The position numbers were made by a program, and so were the translations under genes. From positions 1 to 64,000 of the forward strand of contig NZ_FXAT01000008.1 of assembly GCF_900177725.1 (NCBI RefSeq): 64,000 nt of DNA, read 5' to 3'. This stretch comes from Paraburkholderia susongensis. Its GTDB lineage: Bacteria; Pseudomonadota; Gammaproteobacteria; Burkholderiales; Burkholderiaceae. Below are positions 42,703 to 51,356 of the stretch, piece by piece. Under the pieces are notes generated by a model. That model searched no databases, was not told the origin of the DNA, and was given only the letters and a program-made list of their open reading frames with translations. The first letter of the stretch is position 1. The number at the start of each line of letters is the position of its first letter.

Positions 42703-44090
42703 GCCGTGTCGATCACGCCAAATCAGCGGGCGCTTTCATCAAAAAGACCGAGCACGTCGCGTTTCACGACAGACGTCTGTGGGATTTGCGCGAGAAGCGC
42801 GATGCCCAGGCGCACGGTATCGCCGAATGGGAAACGTTGCGCTCGCTCGCCTCTGGCATCAAGGAACATACGCTCTCGCATCTGGCCGACTATCTGGAGC
42901 AGTTTGCGGCGACGGCCGAAGCGAATGGCGTCGTCGTACATTGGGCCGCGACGGCCGAAGAACACAACGCGATCGTGCATGAGCTGATGTCCGCGCGTGG
43001 CATGACCACGCTCGTGAAGAGCAAGTCGATGCTCACCGACGAATGCCGGATGCGCGAGTACCTCGAACCGCGCGGCATCACGGTGATGGAGACGGACCTC
43101 GGCGAACGCATCCAGCAACTCGATCATCAGGATCCGAGCCATATGGTGGTGCCTGCCGTGCACAAGCTGCGCGAGGACGTGGCGGAGCTGTTCGGCCGGA
43201 CTATCGGCACCGATCCGAAGAATAGCGACATTCACTATCTCGCCGAAAGTCAGCGCATGAATACGCGGCCGTATTTCGTGCGCGAGAAAACGGCCGGTAT
43301 GACGGGCTGCAACTTCGCAGTGGCGGAAACGGGCACGGTGGTGGTGTGCACGAACGAGGGTAATGCGGATCTTTCGGCGAACGTGCCGCCGCTGCATATT
43401 GCGTCGATCGGTATCGAGAAGCTGATTCCGAAAGTGTCGGACCTCGGCGTGTTTGTCCGCATGCTCTCGCGCAGCGCGCTCGGTTCGCCGATCACGCAGT
43501 ACACATCGCATTTTCGCGCGCCGCGCCCGGGCACCGAGATGCACTTTATCCTCGTCGATCATGGCCGCTCGGAACGGCTCGCGATGGAGGACTTCTGGTA
43601 CTCGCTCAAATGCATTCGCTGCGGCGCGTGCATGAATACCTGTCCGGTGTATCGGCGCAGTGGCGGCCTCTCGTATGGCGGAACCTATTCGGGGCCGATC
43701 GGCGCGATCATCAATCCGACTTTCGATCTGAAGCGCTATAGCGCGTTACCGTTCGCCTCGACGCTCAACGGCAGTTGCACGAACGTGTGTCCGGTGAAGA
43801 TCAATATTCACGAGCAGATCTATAAGTGGCGCGCGGTGATTGCCGAGCGTCATGAGGTACCGTTCGTGAAGCAGGAGGTGCTGAAGATGGCGGGGCGCCT
43901 GCTCGCGAGTCCGACCTTGTATCGCGCAACGGTGTCGTCGATGGGCGGCGCATTGCGGCGGTTGCCGAATTTCGTGCTCTATAACCCGCTCAACATCTGG
44001 GGCAAACAGCGCGAATTGCCGGAAGCGCCCAAGATGACTTTTCACGCCTGGTACAAAAAGAATCGCGGAGGCGGCGATGACAACGCGTGA
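42699..44090 (+). CDS. lutB: lactate utilisation protein B (Fe-S oxidoreductase)
   Basis: The 463-residue protein has an N-terminal LUD domain (VVVHWAATAEEHNAIVHEL, TDLGERIQQLDHQDPSHMVVPAVHK), the GCNFAVAETGTVVVCTNEGNADL core, and a ferredoxin-type part with CIRCGACMNTCPVY and CTNVCPVKI (4Fe-4S ligands). It passes electrons from lactate oxidation. ATG 42699 overlaps the lutA stop by four bases; the longer frame upstream lies inside lutA and is not used. The stop overlaps lutC by 14 bases. Confidence 0.94.
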   Translation: MSRVDHAKSAGAFIKKTEHVAFHDRRLWDLREKRDAQAHGIAEWETLRSLASGIKEHTLSHLADYLEQFAATAEANGVVVHWAATAEEHNAIVHELMSARGMTTLVKSKSMLTDECRMREYLEPRGITVMETDLGERIQQLDHQDPSHMVVPAVHKLREDVAELFGRTIGTDPKNSDIHYLAESQRMNTRPYFVREKTAGMTGCNFAVAETGTVVVCTNEGNADLSANVPPLHIASIGIEKLIPKVSDLGVFVRMLSRSALGSPITQYTSHFRAPRPGTEMHFILVDHGRSERLAMEDFWYSLKCIRCGACMNTCPVYRRSGGLSYGGTYSGPIGAIINPTFDLKRYSALPFASTLNGSCTNVCPVKINIHEQIYKWRAVIAERHEVPFVKQEVLKMAGRLLASPTLYRATVSSMGGALRRLPNFVLYNPLNIWGKQRELPEAPKMTFHAWYKKNRGGGDDNA

Positions 44091-44661
44091 GGCTTTTCTC
44101 GCGAAGGTGCGCGCCGCGCAACCGGCCGCGCGGCCGCGTCCCGACGTGCCGCTTTTCGATTCGACCGGCGGTGACCTGCGCGCGCGTTTCACCGCGGCGC
44201 TGCAGACGATGGGCGGCACCTGCGTCGAAGCGGCGAGTGCGGGCGACGTGAGCGAGCTGATTCGCGAGCGATTCGGCGCGACGGCGTCGGTTGCCTCGGC
44301 CGTGCCGGAGGTGCCGGGCACGCGTGTGCTTTCCTCGGACACGGATCCCGCCTCGCTGCAGGATGTCGACGTCGGCGTCGTGCGTGCGCGCTATGGTGTC
44401 GCGGAAACCGGCTCCGTCTGGTTCAGTGAGCGCGAGTATGGGGTCAATGCGCTCGGCTATATCGTCCAGCATCTGATCGTGCTGCTCGATCCGGCGCAAC
44501 TGCTCGACGGACTGCAGGATGTCTATCGCCGCGACGACTTCCGCGACGCGCGCTATGCGGCGCTCGTTACCGGACCTTCCGCGACCGCCGACATCGAGGG
44601 CGTGCTGATTCGCGGCGCACAGGGCGTGCGCTCGCTGACCGTCGTGTGGATCGCGGCATGA
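44077..44661 (+). CDS. lutC: lactate utilisation protein C (LUD domain)
   Basis: The 194-residue protein is a single LUD domain with VVRARYGVAETGSVWFSE and ALGYIVQHLIVLLDPAQLLDGLQDVY, ending in ATADIEGVLIRGAQGVRSLTVVWI. It completes the LutABC complex. GGAGG lies six bases before the ATG, inside the lutB end, giving coupled translation. An 11-base perfect tandem duplication (ATCGCGGCATG at 44650 and 44661) spans the stop codon. Confidence 0.93.
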   Translation: MTTREAFLAKVRAAQPAARPRPDVPLFDSTGGDLRARFTAALQTMGGTCVEAASAGDVSELIRERFGATASVASAVPEVPGTRVLSSDTDPASLQDVDVGVVRARYGVAETGSVWFSEREYGVNALGYIVQHLIVLLDPAQLLDGLQDVYRRDDFRDARYAALVTGPSATADIEGVLIRGAQGVRSLTVVWIAA

Positions 44662-44712
44662 TCGCGGCATGACGCATTAGCGGTCCGGGGGCGCGGCGGC
44701 GGTTCGCGCATG

Positions 44713-47334
44713 TCACGCATGCGGCGACGCCGACCCCGGATTCGCAGGCGTACCCGGGCCGCCAGCCGGGCTCGGATCGACCGGTATCTGGTCGTCCACT
44801 GGAGCGTCGCCTTTGTGGTGGGCCTCCTTGCTTCGCGACACATCGCCCTCGGGCTGCCAGTTCTCCGGTTCGCGCGGCAAGCCTGGATCGGTTTTCACCG
44901 CCTTGCTTTCCGGGTCCCACGTGAGCAGATGACGCTGCGGATTCGCGATCTCGATGCCGCACGCGCTGAAGCGCTCGACGATGCGCCGGTTGAACTCGCG
45001 TTGCACGCCCCAGCGCGACGTATCGCGGCATTGCATCTGGCCGGCAAGCGTGATCGCCGAACCGTCGACCGCGTCGACGCCCCAGAACGCGAAGTCCGAC
45101 AGGATGCCGTCCTTGAACTTGCTGTCCGCGCGCAACGACGCGCCGATTTCCTTGAGCGTGTCGATCGCCCGCTCGACGTCCTGGCCGAACACGATGTTCA
45201 CGCGCACCGCCGCATTGCCGAGTCCGCGATTGGTGTTGTTCACGGTCGATACCGAACTGAACGGCACGGTGAATAGCGAGCCGTCGCTGCCACGCAGCCG
45301 CACCGTGCGGATCGACAGATACTCGACGGTGCCCGACACGCCCGCGAGCGTGACCCAGTCGCCGACCTGCATCGCGTTTTCCATCAGCAGGAAGATGCCG
45401 GTGATGAAGTCCTGCACGAGCTTTTGCGAACCGAAGCCGAGCGCGACGCCGAAAATGCTTGCGCCCGCGAGCAGCGGCCCGATGTTCACGCCGAGCTCGC
45501 TTAAACCGGTCAACACGACGACGAGCGCGATCACGCAGAAGAGCGCGCTGCGCAGCATCGGCATCAGCGTGCGCAGCCGCGCGGCGCGCACCAGGTCGCC
45601 GCGATTGGTCCAACTGTCGAGGCGCCGTTCGGCCGCGACGTTGACGATCTCCCAGACGACCAGCGCAATGACCGCGGCCACGCCGATCGTGGCGAGTGCC
45701 GAGGCGAGCCGGTGGCCGATCGAGCCCGAGCGGAACAGGTCGATGACGTCGACGCCCCATGCCTGCAATAGCGCGAGCGAGGTGATGATGCCGATCACCC
45801 AGCTCACCACGCGCCGCAGCAGCGGGTAATAGCGGTACGCGTGCTGATGCACGAGCGAGCGCGATTCCTCGTCCTGCACGTGGAAGATGCGCGCGAGCGC
45901 GCCGAAGATCACGATCGACACGAGCCGCGCGGCGATCAGAATCACGAGCGTCATGCCGCCGACGTGCACGAGCGCGTGATAGCCGTTCTGCACGTCGAAG
46001 GCCCAGACGAACCACAGCGCCATCACGATGGTCGTGGTGACCCATGCCCACGCATCGGCGAGCGCATTGCCGAACATCTGCAAGGACTCGTGCGCGGAGA
46101 AGCGCTGGCGGATCCGGTTGCCGACCGGCTTCGCGCATTGCAGCACGAGAATCGAGATCATCAGGTGACCGGCGAGCGCGACCACTTTCAGGAGCGCGAG
46201 ATGCGCGGCGTCGTTCAGGCCGAGTGTCTGCGCGACTCTGGCGAGCGCGACGCCGGCGCCGACCACGCTGACGATGCGCACGATCCAGCCGAGCACGAAC
46301 ACGGCCCACGCGTCGCCCATGCGCAGCAGCCGCAGACGCGGCGCGCGCGGTTGCAGGAAAAACGCGCAGACGATCACGATCACGCGGCACAGAACGTAGG
46401 TATCGACGAGCGAATCGAGCGCGCGGTCTTGCGGCGTGCCGTTGTCGCTGAAGATCGACATCAGCGCGCCCGCCGCGCCGACGAACACCGCGAGCGGCAG
46501 CAGCCGCAGCACCGTAATCAGCAATGCGCGCGGCAGGCGCTGCAGCAGCGTCCAGTGATGCGTTGCATTGCGCTTGCCTTCGGCTTCGATGGCGCGGCCT
46601 TTTTCGGAGGGCGTCGCGTAGGCGGCGGCCGGGCCGGTGGCGACGGTCTGCGCCTCGGCTTCGGGCACGGGCGGCATGCGGGTCGGCTCGTCGGTCGCTT
46701 GCGGTGCGCGCCCGGCGGCTTCGTCCGGTGGTGCGTCGTCGCCGGGTTCATCCTGCATCGCGCGCTCGCGGCGTGCTGCGAGCGCGAAGTACGCACGCCG
46801 CAAGACCCGGCGCGTCAGCCATTCGAGCAGCAGCGCGGGGATCAGCGCGGCGAGCAGCGACCACAGGACTTCGAACAGCGCGGCGCGCGCGTGCGGATTC
46901 GTGAACTGCGAGTTCAACCATGCGCGCACCGACGCGACGTCGAGCAACGCGGCCACCGAGCCGCGCAATGACTTCGCGAGATACGAGGCCCAATGCTCGC
47001 TTTGACGCGCGATCTGCGAGGCGAGGCCATTGGCGTTGAACGCGGCCGGCTTGCTTGCCGGGGCGGGAGCCGCGGCCGCCGCGGGGGCGGAAGCGGGCGG
47101 GGCGCTTAGCACGCCGGCGGCGGCGATCGCCTGCAGCGTATCGGCGACTTGTGCGCGCTGCTTCGGGTCGTTGAGCACCGCAAGCGCCGCGCGAGCCTGC
47201 TCCGGCGTCAGGCTGACTGCGGCAATGGAAGCGGAAGCGGGTGACGCGGCGGGGGCAGCGGACGTCGCGGCGAAGACTGGCGCCGCACCGGCGAGCAGAA
47301 GAATGAAGAACCAGACGCGCAGTAGTCTTTGCAT
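44713..47334 (-). CDS. MscS-family mechanosensitive channel, large (YbiO-like) type
   Basis: The 873-residue protein has a signal peptide (LRVWFFILLLAGAAPVFAAT), an Ala-rich periplasmic domain, about eleven membrane helices and the MscS pore/beta module with GLSELGVNIGPLLAGASIFGVALGFGSQKLVQDFITGIFLLME and VGDWVTLAGVSGTVEYLSIRTVRLR, then a Pro-rich tail. Large MscS proteins release solutes on hypo-osmotic shock. Start 47334 gives a proper signal peptide, though no clear ribosome site is seen. It is convergent with lutC. Confidence 0.9.
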   Translation of the reverse strand: MQRLLRVWFFILLLAGAAPVFAATSAAPAASPASASIAAVSLTPEQARAALAVLNDPKQRAQVADTLQAIAAAGVLSAPPASAPAAAAAPAPASKPAAFNANGLASQIARQSEHWASYLAKSLRGSVAALLDVASVRAWLNSQFTNPHARAALFEVLWSLLAALIPALLLEWLTRRVLRRAYFALAARRERAMQDEPGDDAPPDEAAGRAPQATDEPTRMPPVPEAEAQTVATGPAAAYATPSEKGRAIEAEGKRNATHHWTLLQRLPRALLITVLRLLPLAVFVGAAGALMSIFSDNGTPQDRALDSLVDTYVLCRVIVIVCAFFLQPRAPRLRLLRMGDAWAVFVLGWIVRIVSVVGAGVALARVAQTLGLNDAAHLALLKVVALAGHLMISILVLQCAKPVGNRIRQRFSAHESLQMFGNALADAWAWVTTTIVMALWFVWAFDVQNGYHALVHVGGMTLVILIAARLVSIVIFGALARIFHVQDEESRSLVHQHAYRYYPLLRRVVSWVIGIITSLALLQAWGVDVIDLFRSGSIGHRLASALATIGVAAVIALVVWEIVNVAAERRLDSWTNRGDLVRAARLRTLMPMLRSALFCVIALVVVLTGLSELGVNIGPLLAGASIFGVALGFGSQKLVQDFITGIFLLMENAMQVGDWVTLAGVSGTVEYLSIRTVRLRGSDGSLFTVPFSSVSTVNNTNRGLGNAAVRVNIVFGQDVERAIDTLKEIGASLRADSKFKDGILSDFAFWGVDAVDGSAITLAGQMQCRDTSRWGVQREFNRRIVERFSACGIEIANPQRHLLTWDPESKAVKTDPGLPREPENWQPEGDVSRSKEAHHKGDAPVDDQIPVDPSPAGGPGTPANPGSASPHA

Positions 47335-47922
47335 AGGGTGTAAAGCAGGTGTAGACCGGAGAGATAAGCGGATGCGGACGATTGTGCCGGAACGCGGGGA
47401 CTGTTTCAGCGCCGCGACCACGGACCGACACGGGCCGAGCCGCACAAGTTCCTCGCGCAGCGGGCCGCCGGGCGGCGTTGGCGAACGCTCGTGCGAGGCG
47501 TGACGATACCCGATGACGGCCGCTCATGACGGCCGGCAGGCGTATTGAAGGGGAAGGTAGCACAAAGCCTGCCTGAGGCTGGTTTCCCCTAGGGGGCAGG
47601 CTATGCAATGTGGTGCGCGGCTGGGCGAGCGCAAAGAGGAGGGTGCAAAGAGGAAGGCGCCGCGCACTCAGGCAACCGCGGCCTGCGATGACGTCGATGG
47701 ATCAGGCCATCGTCACCAGGATGATGACCCCGCAGGGGGCGTGACTACCGAGGAGCCTGAAACGCCGGAGAAAACTTCAAACGGAGCACGGGCGGCTCCA
47801 GCAGGCATGACCGGCGGGCTCGGCGCACACCGGCAACGCACCACGCACGGTTACGAAAACAACGCGCCCTCAACAAAGACAGAGCCTTCAACCAAGCCCG
47901 CGAAAAGCGCTTAACCCCCCGC
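47335..47922. other. 588-bp intergenic region, no gene supported
   Basis: A 103-codon open frame on the plus strand (47603-47914) is disordered and lacks coding-like third positions, so it is not called. No promoter or repeat was recognised. Confidence 0.5.
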
Positions 47923-49356
47923 TTACGCGACAGACGACGCCTGCCGCTCCGCCTCGTCGTCGGCATCGGCGCCGCCGCCGTTCGCGCCGCGTGCGGCGCC
48001 CGGCTCCGGGTGCAAGCGGTTCGCGTGCATGAGGCGGTACAGCGTCGCGCGCGAGATGCCGAGTTCGGCTGCCGCGTCGGACAGCTTGTAGCCGTGCCGC
48101 AACAGCGCGCGTTCGATGGCATCCTTTTCGGCCTTGCTGCGGATTTCCGCGAGCGTCACGGCCGGACCGTGGTCCGCTTCCGGCAGACCGAGGTCGCTCG
48201 CGGTGATGAAGCGGCCCTCGCTCATCACCACCGCGCGGCGCACGCAGTTGATCAGCTCGCGCACGTTGCCCGGCCACGTATAGTTCGACATCGCGACGAT
48301 CGCGTCGCTCGACAGCCCGCGCAGTTTGCGCGCGCCGTCCTGCTTGTACAGGCTGAGCGCGTAGTTGGCGAGCAGCTTGATGTCGCCGCCGCGCTCGCGC
48401 AACGGCGGCTCGACGAGGCGCAGCACGCACAGGCGGTGATAAAGGTCGGAGCGAAAACGCCCGTCCTCGACCGCGCGGTCGAGATCGACGTGGGTCGCCG
48501 AAATGACGCGCACGTTGACGCTGATCGGGCCGTTGCCGCCGAGCCGCTCGATCGTGCCTTCCTGCAGGAAGCGCAGCAGCACCGCCTGGCACTCGTGCGG
48601 CATGTCGCCGATTTCGTCGAGAAAGAGCGTGCCCTCGTGCGCGCTTTCGATCCGGCCGATCTTGCGTTGCAGTGCGCCGGTGAACGCGCCGCGCTCGTGG
48701 CCGAACAGCTCGGCTTGCAGCAGGCTCGGCGGAATCGCCGCGCAATTGATCGCGACGAACGAGCGGCCGGCGCGCGGCGAGCGCTCGTGAATGGCACGGG
48801 CGGTCAGTTCCTTGCCGGTGCCCGATTCGCCCGCGATGAACACCGGCGCCTCGGTCACGCTGCATTTGTCGATGCGCCGGTAAAGCTGCTGCATCGCCTC
48901 GCATTGCCCGACCATGCCGTGCCGCCCGAGCGACGGCTCCGGCGCGGCGCGCGGCTGGCGCAGGCTCGAGAGGCCATGCGCATGGCCGAGCGCGAACACG
49001 AGCCGCTCGTTGAGCCATGGCTGCGTGACGAAGTCGAAGCAGTAATCGAGGATGAAGCGGCTGACCAGTTCGTTTTTGGTCTGGCCGGGCACGATCTGCG
49101 CGACCCAGTTGGTCTGGACGCCGCACATGCACGAGGCGAGCGCGGACAGTTGCTGCGAGGTGGAGTCTTCGGGCAATTGCACGAGACCGACCTTGATATT
49201 GCCGCGCTCGATCATGCGTTCGGCGATTGCCGTGCTTTTCGCGTGCACGGCTTGCCACCCGGACGCAGCCAGAAATGCGACAAGTTTCGGGTCGGGCAAA
49301 TTCGCCACGTACAGAACGGTGCGTTCCGTGTCGGCAGGCGTGCAAATCGTAGTCAT
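47923..49356 (-). CDS. sigma-54-dependent enhancer-binding regulator (VpsR/BerB-like)
   Basis: The 477-residue protein has an N-terminal degenerate receiver-like domain (RTVLYVANLPDPKLVAFLAASGW) without an obvious phosphorylation triad, a central AAA+ domain with Walker A GESGTGKE (about 173-180), the sigma-54 contact loop GAFTGA, Walker B LFLDEIGDM and NYTWPGNVRELIN, and a C-terminal Fis helix-turn-helix (LSDAAAELGISRATLYRLM). It activates sigma-54 promoters. This build matches VpsR/BerB-type regulators that respond to cyclic-di-GMP and control exopolysaccharide genes; that link is inference. Several -24/-12-like sites lie in the adjacent region. Confidence 0.9.
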   Translation of the reverse strand: MTTICTPADTERTVLYVANLPDPKLVAFLAASGWQAVHAKSTAIAERMIERGNIKVGLVQLPEDSTSQQLSALASCMCGVQTNWVAQIVPGQTKNELVSRFILDYCFDFVTQPWLNERLVFALGHAHGLSSLRQPRAAPEPSLGRHGMVGQCEAMQQLYRRIDKCSVTEAPVFIAGESGTGKELTARAIHERSPRAGRSFVAINCAAIPPSLLQAELFGHERGAFTGALQRKIGRIESAHEGTLFLDEIGDMPHECQAVLLRFLQEGTIERLGGNGPISVNVRVISATHVDLDRAVEDGRFRSDLYHRLCVLRLVEPPLRERGGDIKLLANYALSLYKQDGARKLRGLSSDAIVAMSNYTWPGNVRELINCVRRAVVMSEGRFITASDLGLPEADHGPAVTLAEIRSKAEKDAIERALLRHGYKLSDAAAELGISRATLYRLMHANRLHPEPGAARGANGGGADADDEAERQASSVA

Positions 49357-49907
49357 GGTACCCCCGGTTCGATACTGCTTTCAGAACTGCTGTGCAACGT
49401 ACTGGGCAGACGGACGGTCAACTGGCGGCGTTCGGCCGGCCGGTTCGGTCCGCTTGCCTGGATGCGGACCTGGCCTCACGACGCGAGCCTGCTAGCGGCA
49501 GACCGGCCGCAGTGCATCGCGTGAGCAGGGAGTGTGCGGCGCGGACTGCAATGCGCTGCATGCCGGACATATCAGGCAATGACGGCGTAAATAGCTCGTG
49601 CATTGCTGAAACTGCCCGGTGGCTTTGTCCCCGGAATCGTGAAAACCGCTGGAACCGATTGTCTCGCTTGTTGTTTCGTTCGTTGCCTGGTCTATTACCT
49701 TGTCGATCTGATACAGCCGCTCTGTTTGGCGCATGGCCTCAACCATATGCGAAAGCGACTGGGAGCACCATACCAACAAATATGGATAAAGGAATGATTT
49801 TCTCGTTATCGGATTGACAAGGAATGTAAGAAAATAAGCGGTCAACCCCAGTTATGAGCGGCATCCAACATTGCGCAGCAATTCATCGGGCATTAAACGA
49901 CGATATC

Positions 49908-49935
49908 CACCCGTGCTGGGCAAGCACGGGTGTTT
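49908..49935 (+). terminator. orphan terminator-like hairpin
   Basis: CACCCGTGCT (49908-49917) pairs perfectly with AGCACGGGTG (49923-49932) around a five-base loop, followed by TTT. No gene lies upstream on the plus strand, so it may end a small RNA or act as a regulator-binding inverted repeat. Confidence 0.5.
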
Positions 49936-50244
49936 CAAGTTTGCGACACATTGGGCAGACCCTCGCAGGCCGTTTTTGATGTGCCTGGGGATCAGTATAT
50001 TTGACCGGTTTTATCGCGCAAGCCCGATGCAGCCGGAAAAAACGGCTGGTCTACACGCGCCTGCGGACAGGAAAATCGCACCGCCGTGTGCGTGGCACGG
50101 CTGGAATGCGGCTCAATGGTGTGTCACGGACGAATCAATGCTCGATGAGCGGACCCCGGCGCGCAGGTGCGATGCCGCAAAAAGACCGGCGGTATAACGA
50201 TCGCGCAAGGCTTTGACGGCGTTTGCGTGGGTTTGAACACGCAT

Positions 50245-50259
50245 TGGCATAACTGTTGC
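50245..50259 (+). promoter_or_regulatory. sigma-54 promoter candidate 1
   Basis: TGGCATAACTGTTGC keeps the invariant GG and GC ten bases apart and the full -12 TTGC; the -24 part matches TGGCA. The predicted start near 50271 would give a 527-base leader for the gene at 50798. Confidence 0.55.
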
Positions 50260-50299
50260 GTTAAGGGCTGCACAGAAAAAAGTTTTGCCGCCCGCGCCA

Positions 50300-50314
50300 T
50301 GGCACGGGGAAAGC
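50300..50314 (+). promoter_or_regulatory. sigma-54 promoter candidate 2
   Basis: The perfect -24 element TGGCACG (50300-50306) is followed at the right distance by GC (50313-50314), but the -12 element is AAGC rather than TTGC. Confidence 0.4.
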
Positions 50315-50707
50315 CAGATTTAAAAAAAGACCGGCGGCAAACAGGTCGCTCGCAGGCACGGCCGGGGAAGCCATTAAGTGTTTGCGAGAGTGCGGCGGGG
50401 TCTTCCTGAATATAAACGTCAAATAAAACGGGTGAATGACGGAGTGGTGATATCGGTCATTCATAACCGGACGACAACAGACATCGGCCACGCCGTTTTT
50501 CCTTTTCGCCTTTTTGTCCAAAAGACATGAAAAGGACAGCGATAACGACAGGTGACGCGTTGGCAACGTTTGCGAGCGACGCACCGATGGAACGAAAAGG
50601 GGCAGCGCCGGACCAGGACCAGCCGGCGCGACGAGGCGGGGAGAGAGGCCACAGTCTCCACAGAGAGGCTCGCTTGACGAGGTGAACCGGGTGCCGTGTC
50701 CGTGGGT

Positions 50708-50722
50708 TGGCACGGGCACGGC
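50708..50722 (+). promoter_or_regulatory. sigma-54 promoter candidate 3
   Basis: The perfect -24 element TGGCACG (50708-50714) is followed by GC (50721-50722), with a poor -12 (CGGC). It would start transcription about 64 bases before the orphan gene. Confidence 0.35.
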
Positions 50723-50797
50723 GACCTGGACCGGCCGCCGGACTTTGCCGCGCAGCGGCTCGGCCTGGCGCAATCCTGCTCGATATCGGGGTGTGTG

Positions 50798-51130
50798 ATG
50801 AAACAACAGATCCGCAAGCCGGCCGCCGAACGCGCGACCGGCGTTTCGGGGGCTTCCGGACTGACCTACAGGCGGTATGTCGCGGCGTCGCGGGCGCGTT
50901 TCTTTGCGCAGGCGCACGCTTCGTCGGTCGATCTGCTGACGCTCGTGGTCGCCGAGGCGCTCAAGCGCAAGGCGCAGGCCGAGATCCGGCGCGACGTGTT
51001 ACGCGATGCGCTCTACGAGATGCCGGCCGGTCGCGGGCGGGACCGTGAGCGGGACATGCCGCGGCAGCCGGCCGAGGGTGACGGTGGTTCAGATTCCGGC
51101 TTCGGCCTGGACCTTGGCCTGGATGAATGA
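50798..51130 (+). CDS. orphan small protein, function unknown
   Basis: The 110-residue protein starts at ATG 50798 with GGGG eight bases upstream. It has a basic helical N-terminus (TYRRYVAASRARFFAQAHASSVDLLTLVVAEALKRKAQAEIRRDVLRDAL, about 20-70) and an acidic Gly/Asp-rich tail (GGSDSGFGLDLGLDE). Third codon positions are strongly GC-rich, as in real genes of this genome. No family is recognised; the helical part could be a coiled-coil or DNA-binding segment. Its position downstream of sigma-54-like elements suggests it may be a target of the neighbouring regulator. Confidence 0.55.
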   Translation: MKQQIRKPAAERATGVSGASGLTYRRYVAASRARFFAQAHASSVDLLTLVVAEALKRKAQAEIRRDVLRDALYEMPAGRGRDRERDMPRQPAEGDGGSDSGFGLDLGLDE

Positions 51131-51291
51131 CGTCATAGGCCAGCCGCGTGCGCCGTGGCCGAATCCGCCACGGCAACTGAAGCCGGAGCTTTGAGGCCGC
51201 CCCGCGTTCGAGCGCTGGCGTGCATATCGGAGTAAGGTCGAATTGCCGGCAATTCCCGGTATATTTCGACGGTGCGGGGTAAGGGCGGTAA

Positions 51292-51325
51292 AGATAAAGA
51301 CCCGATAAAGACCCGATAAAGACCC
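51292..51325. repeat. 11-bp tandem repeat in the nadV leader
   Basis: GACCCGATAAA occurs twice in full with flanking partial copies (GATAAA before, GACCCC after), ending about 32 bases before the GTG start. Confidence 0.8.
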
Positions 51326-51356
51326 CGCCGTCCCGCCACTCCAGCGAGAAAATCAC

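Larger units (their letters stand above)
49357..50797. other. 1.44-kb gene-poor, AT-richer region with sigma-54-like elements and hairpins
   Basis: No open frame longer than about 110 codons looks real before 50798. It contains an orphan terminator-like hairpin (49908-49935) and three TGGC/GG-N10-GC elements near 50245, 50300 and 50708 pointing toward the orphan gene at 50798. Confidence 0.55.

Noticed and set aside
47603..47914. 103-codon plus-strand frame between mscS and the enhancer-binding gene
   Set aside because: Disordered, mixed composition, no family, weak ribosome site; treated as chance.
50071..50100. GTGGCACGGCTGG as a further sigma-54 promoter
   Set aside because: The distance between GG and the next suitable GC is 12 instead of 10 bases.
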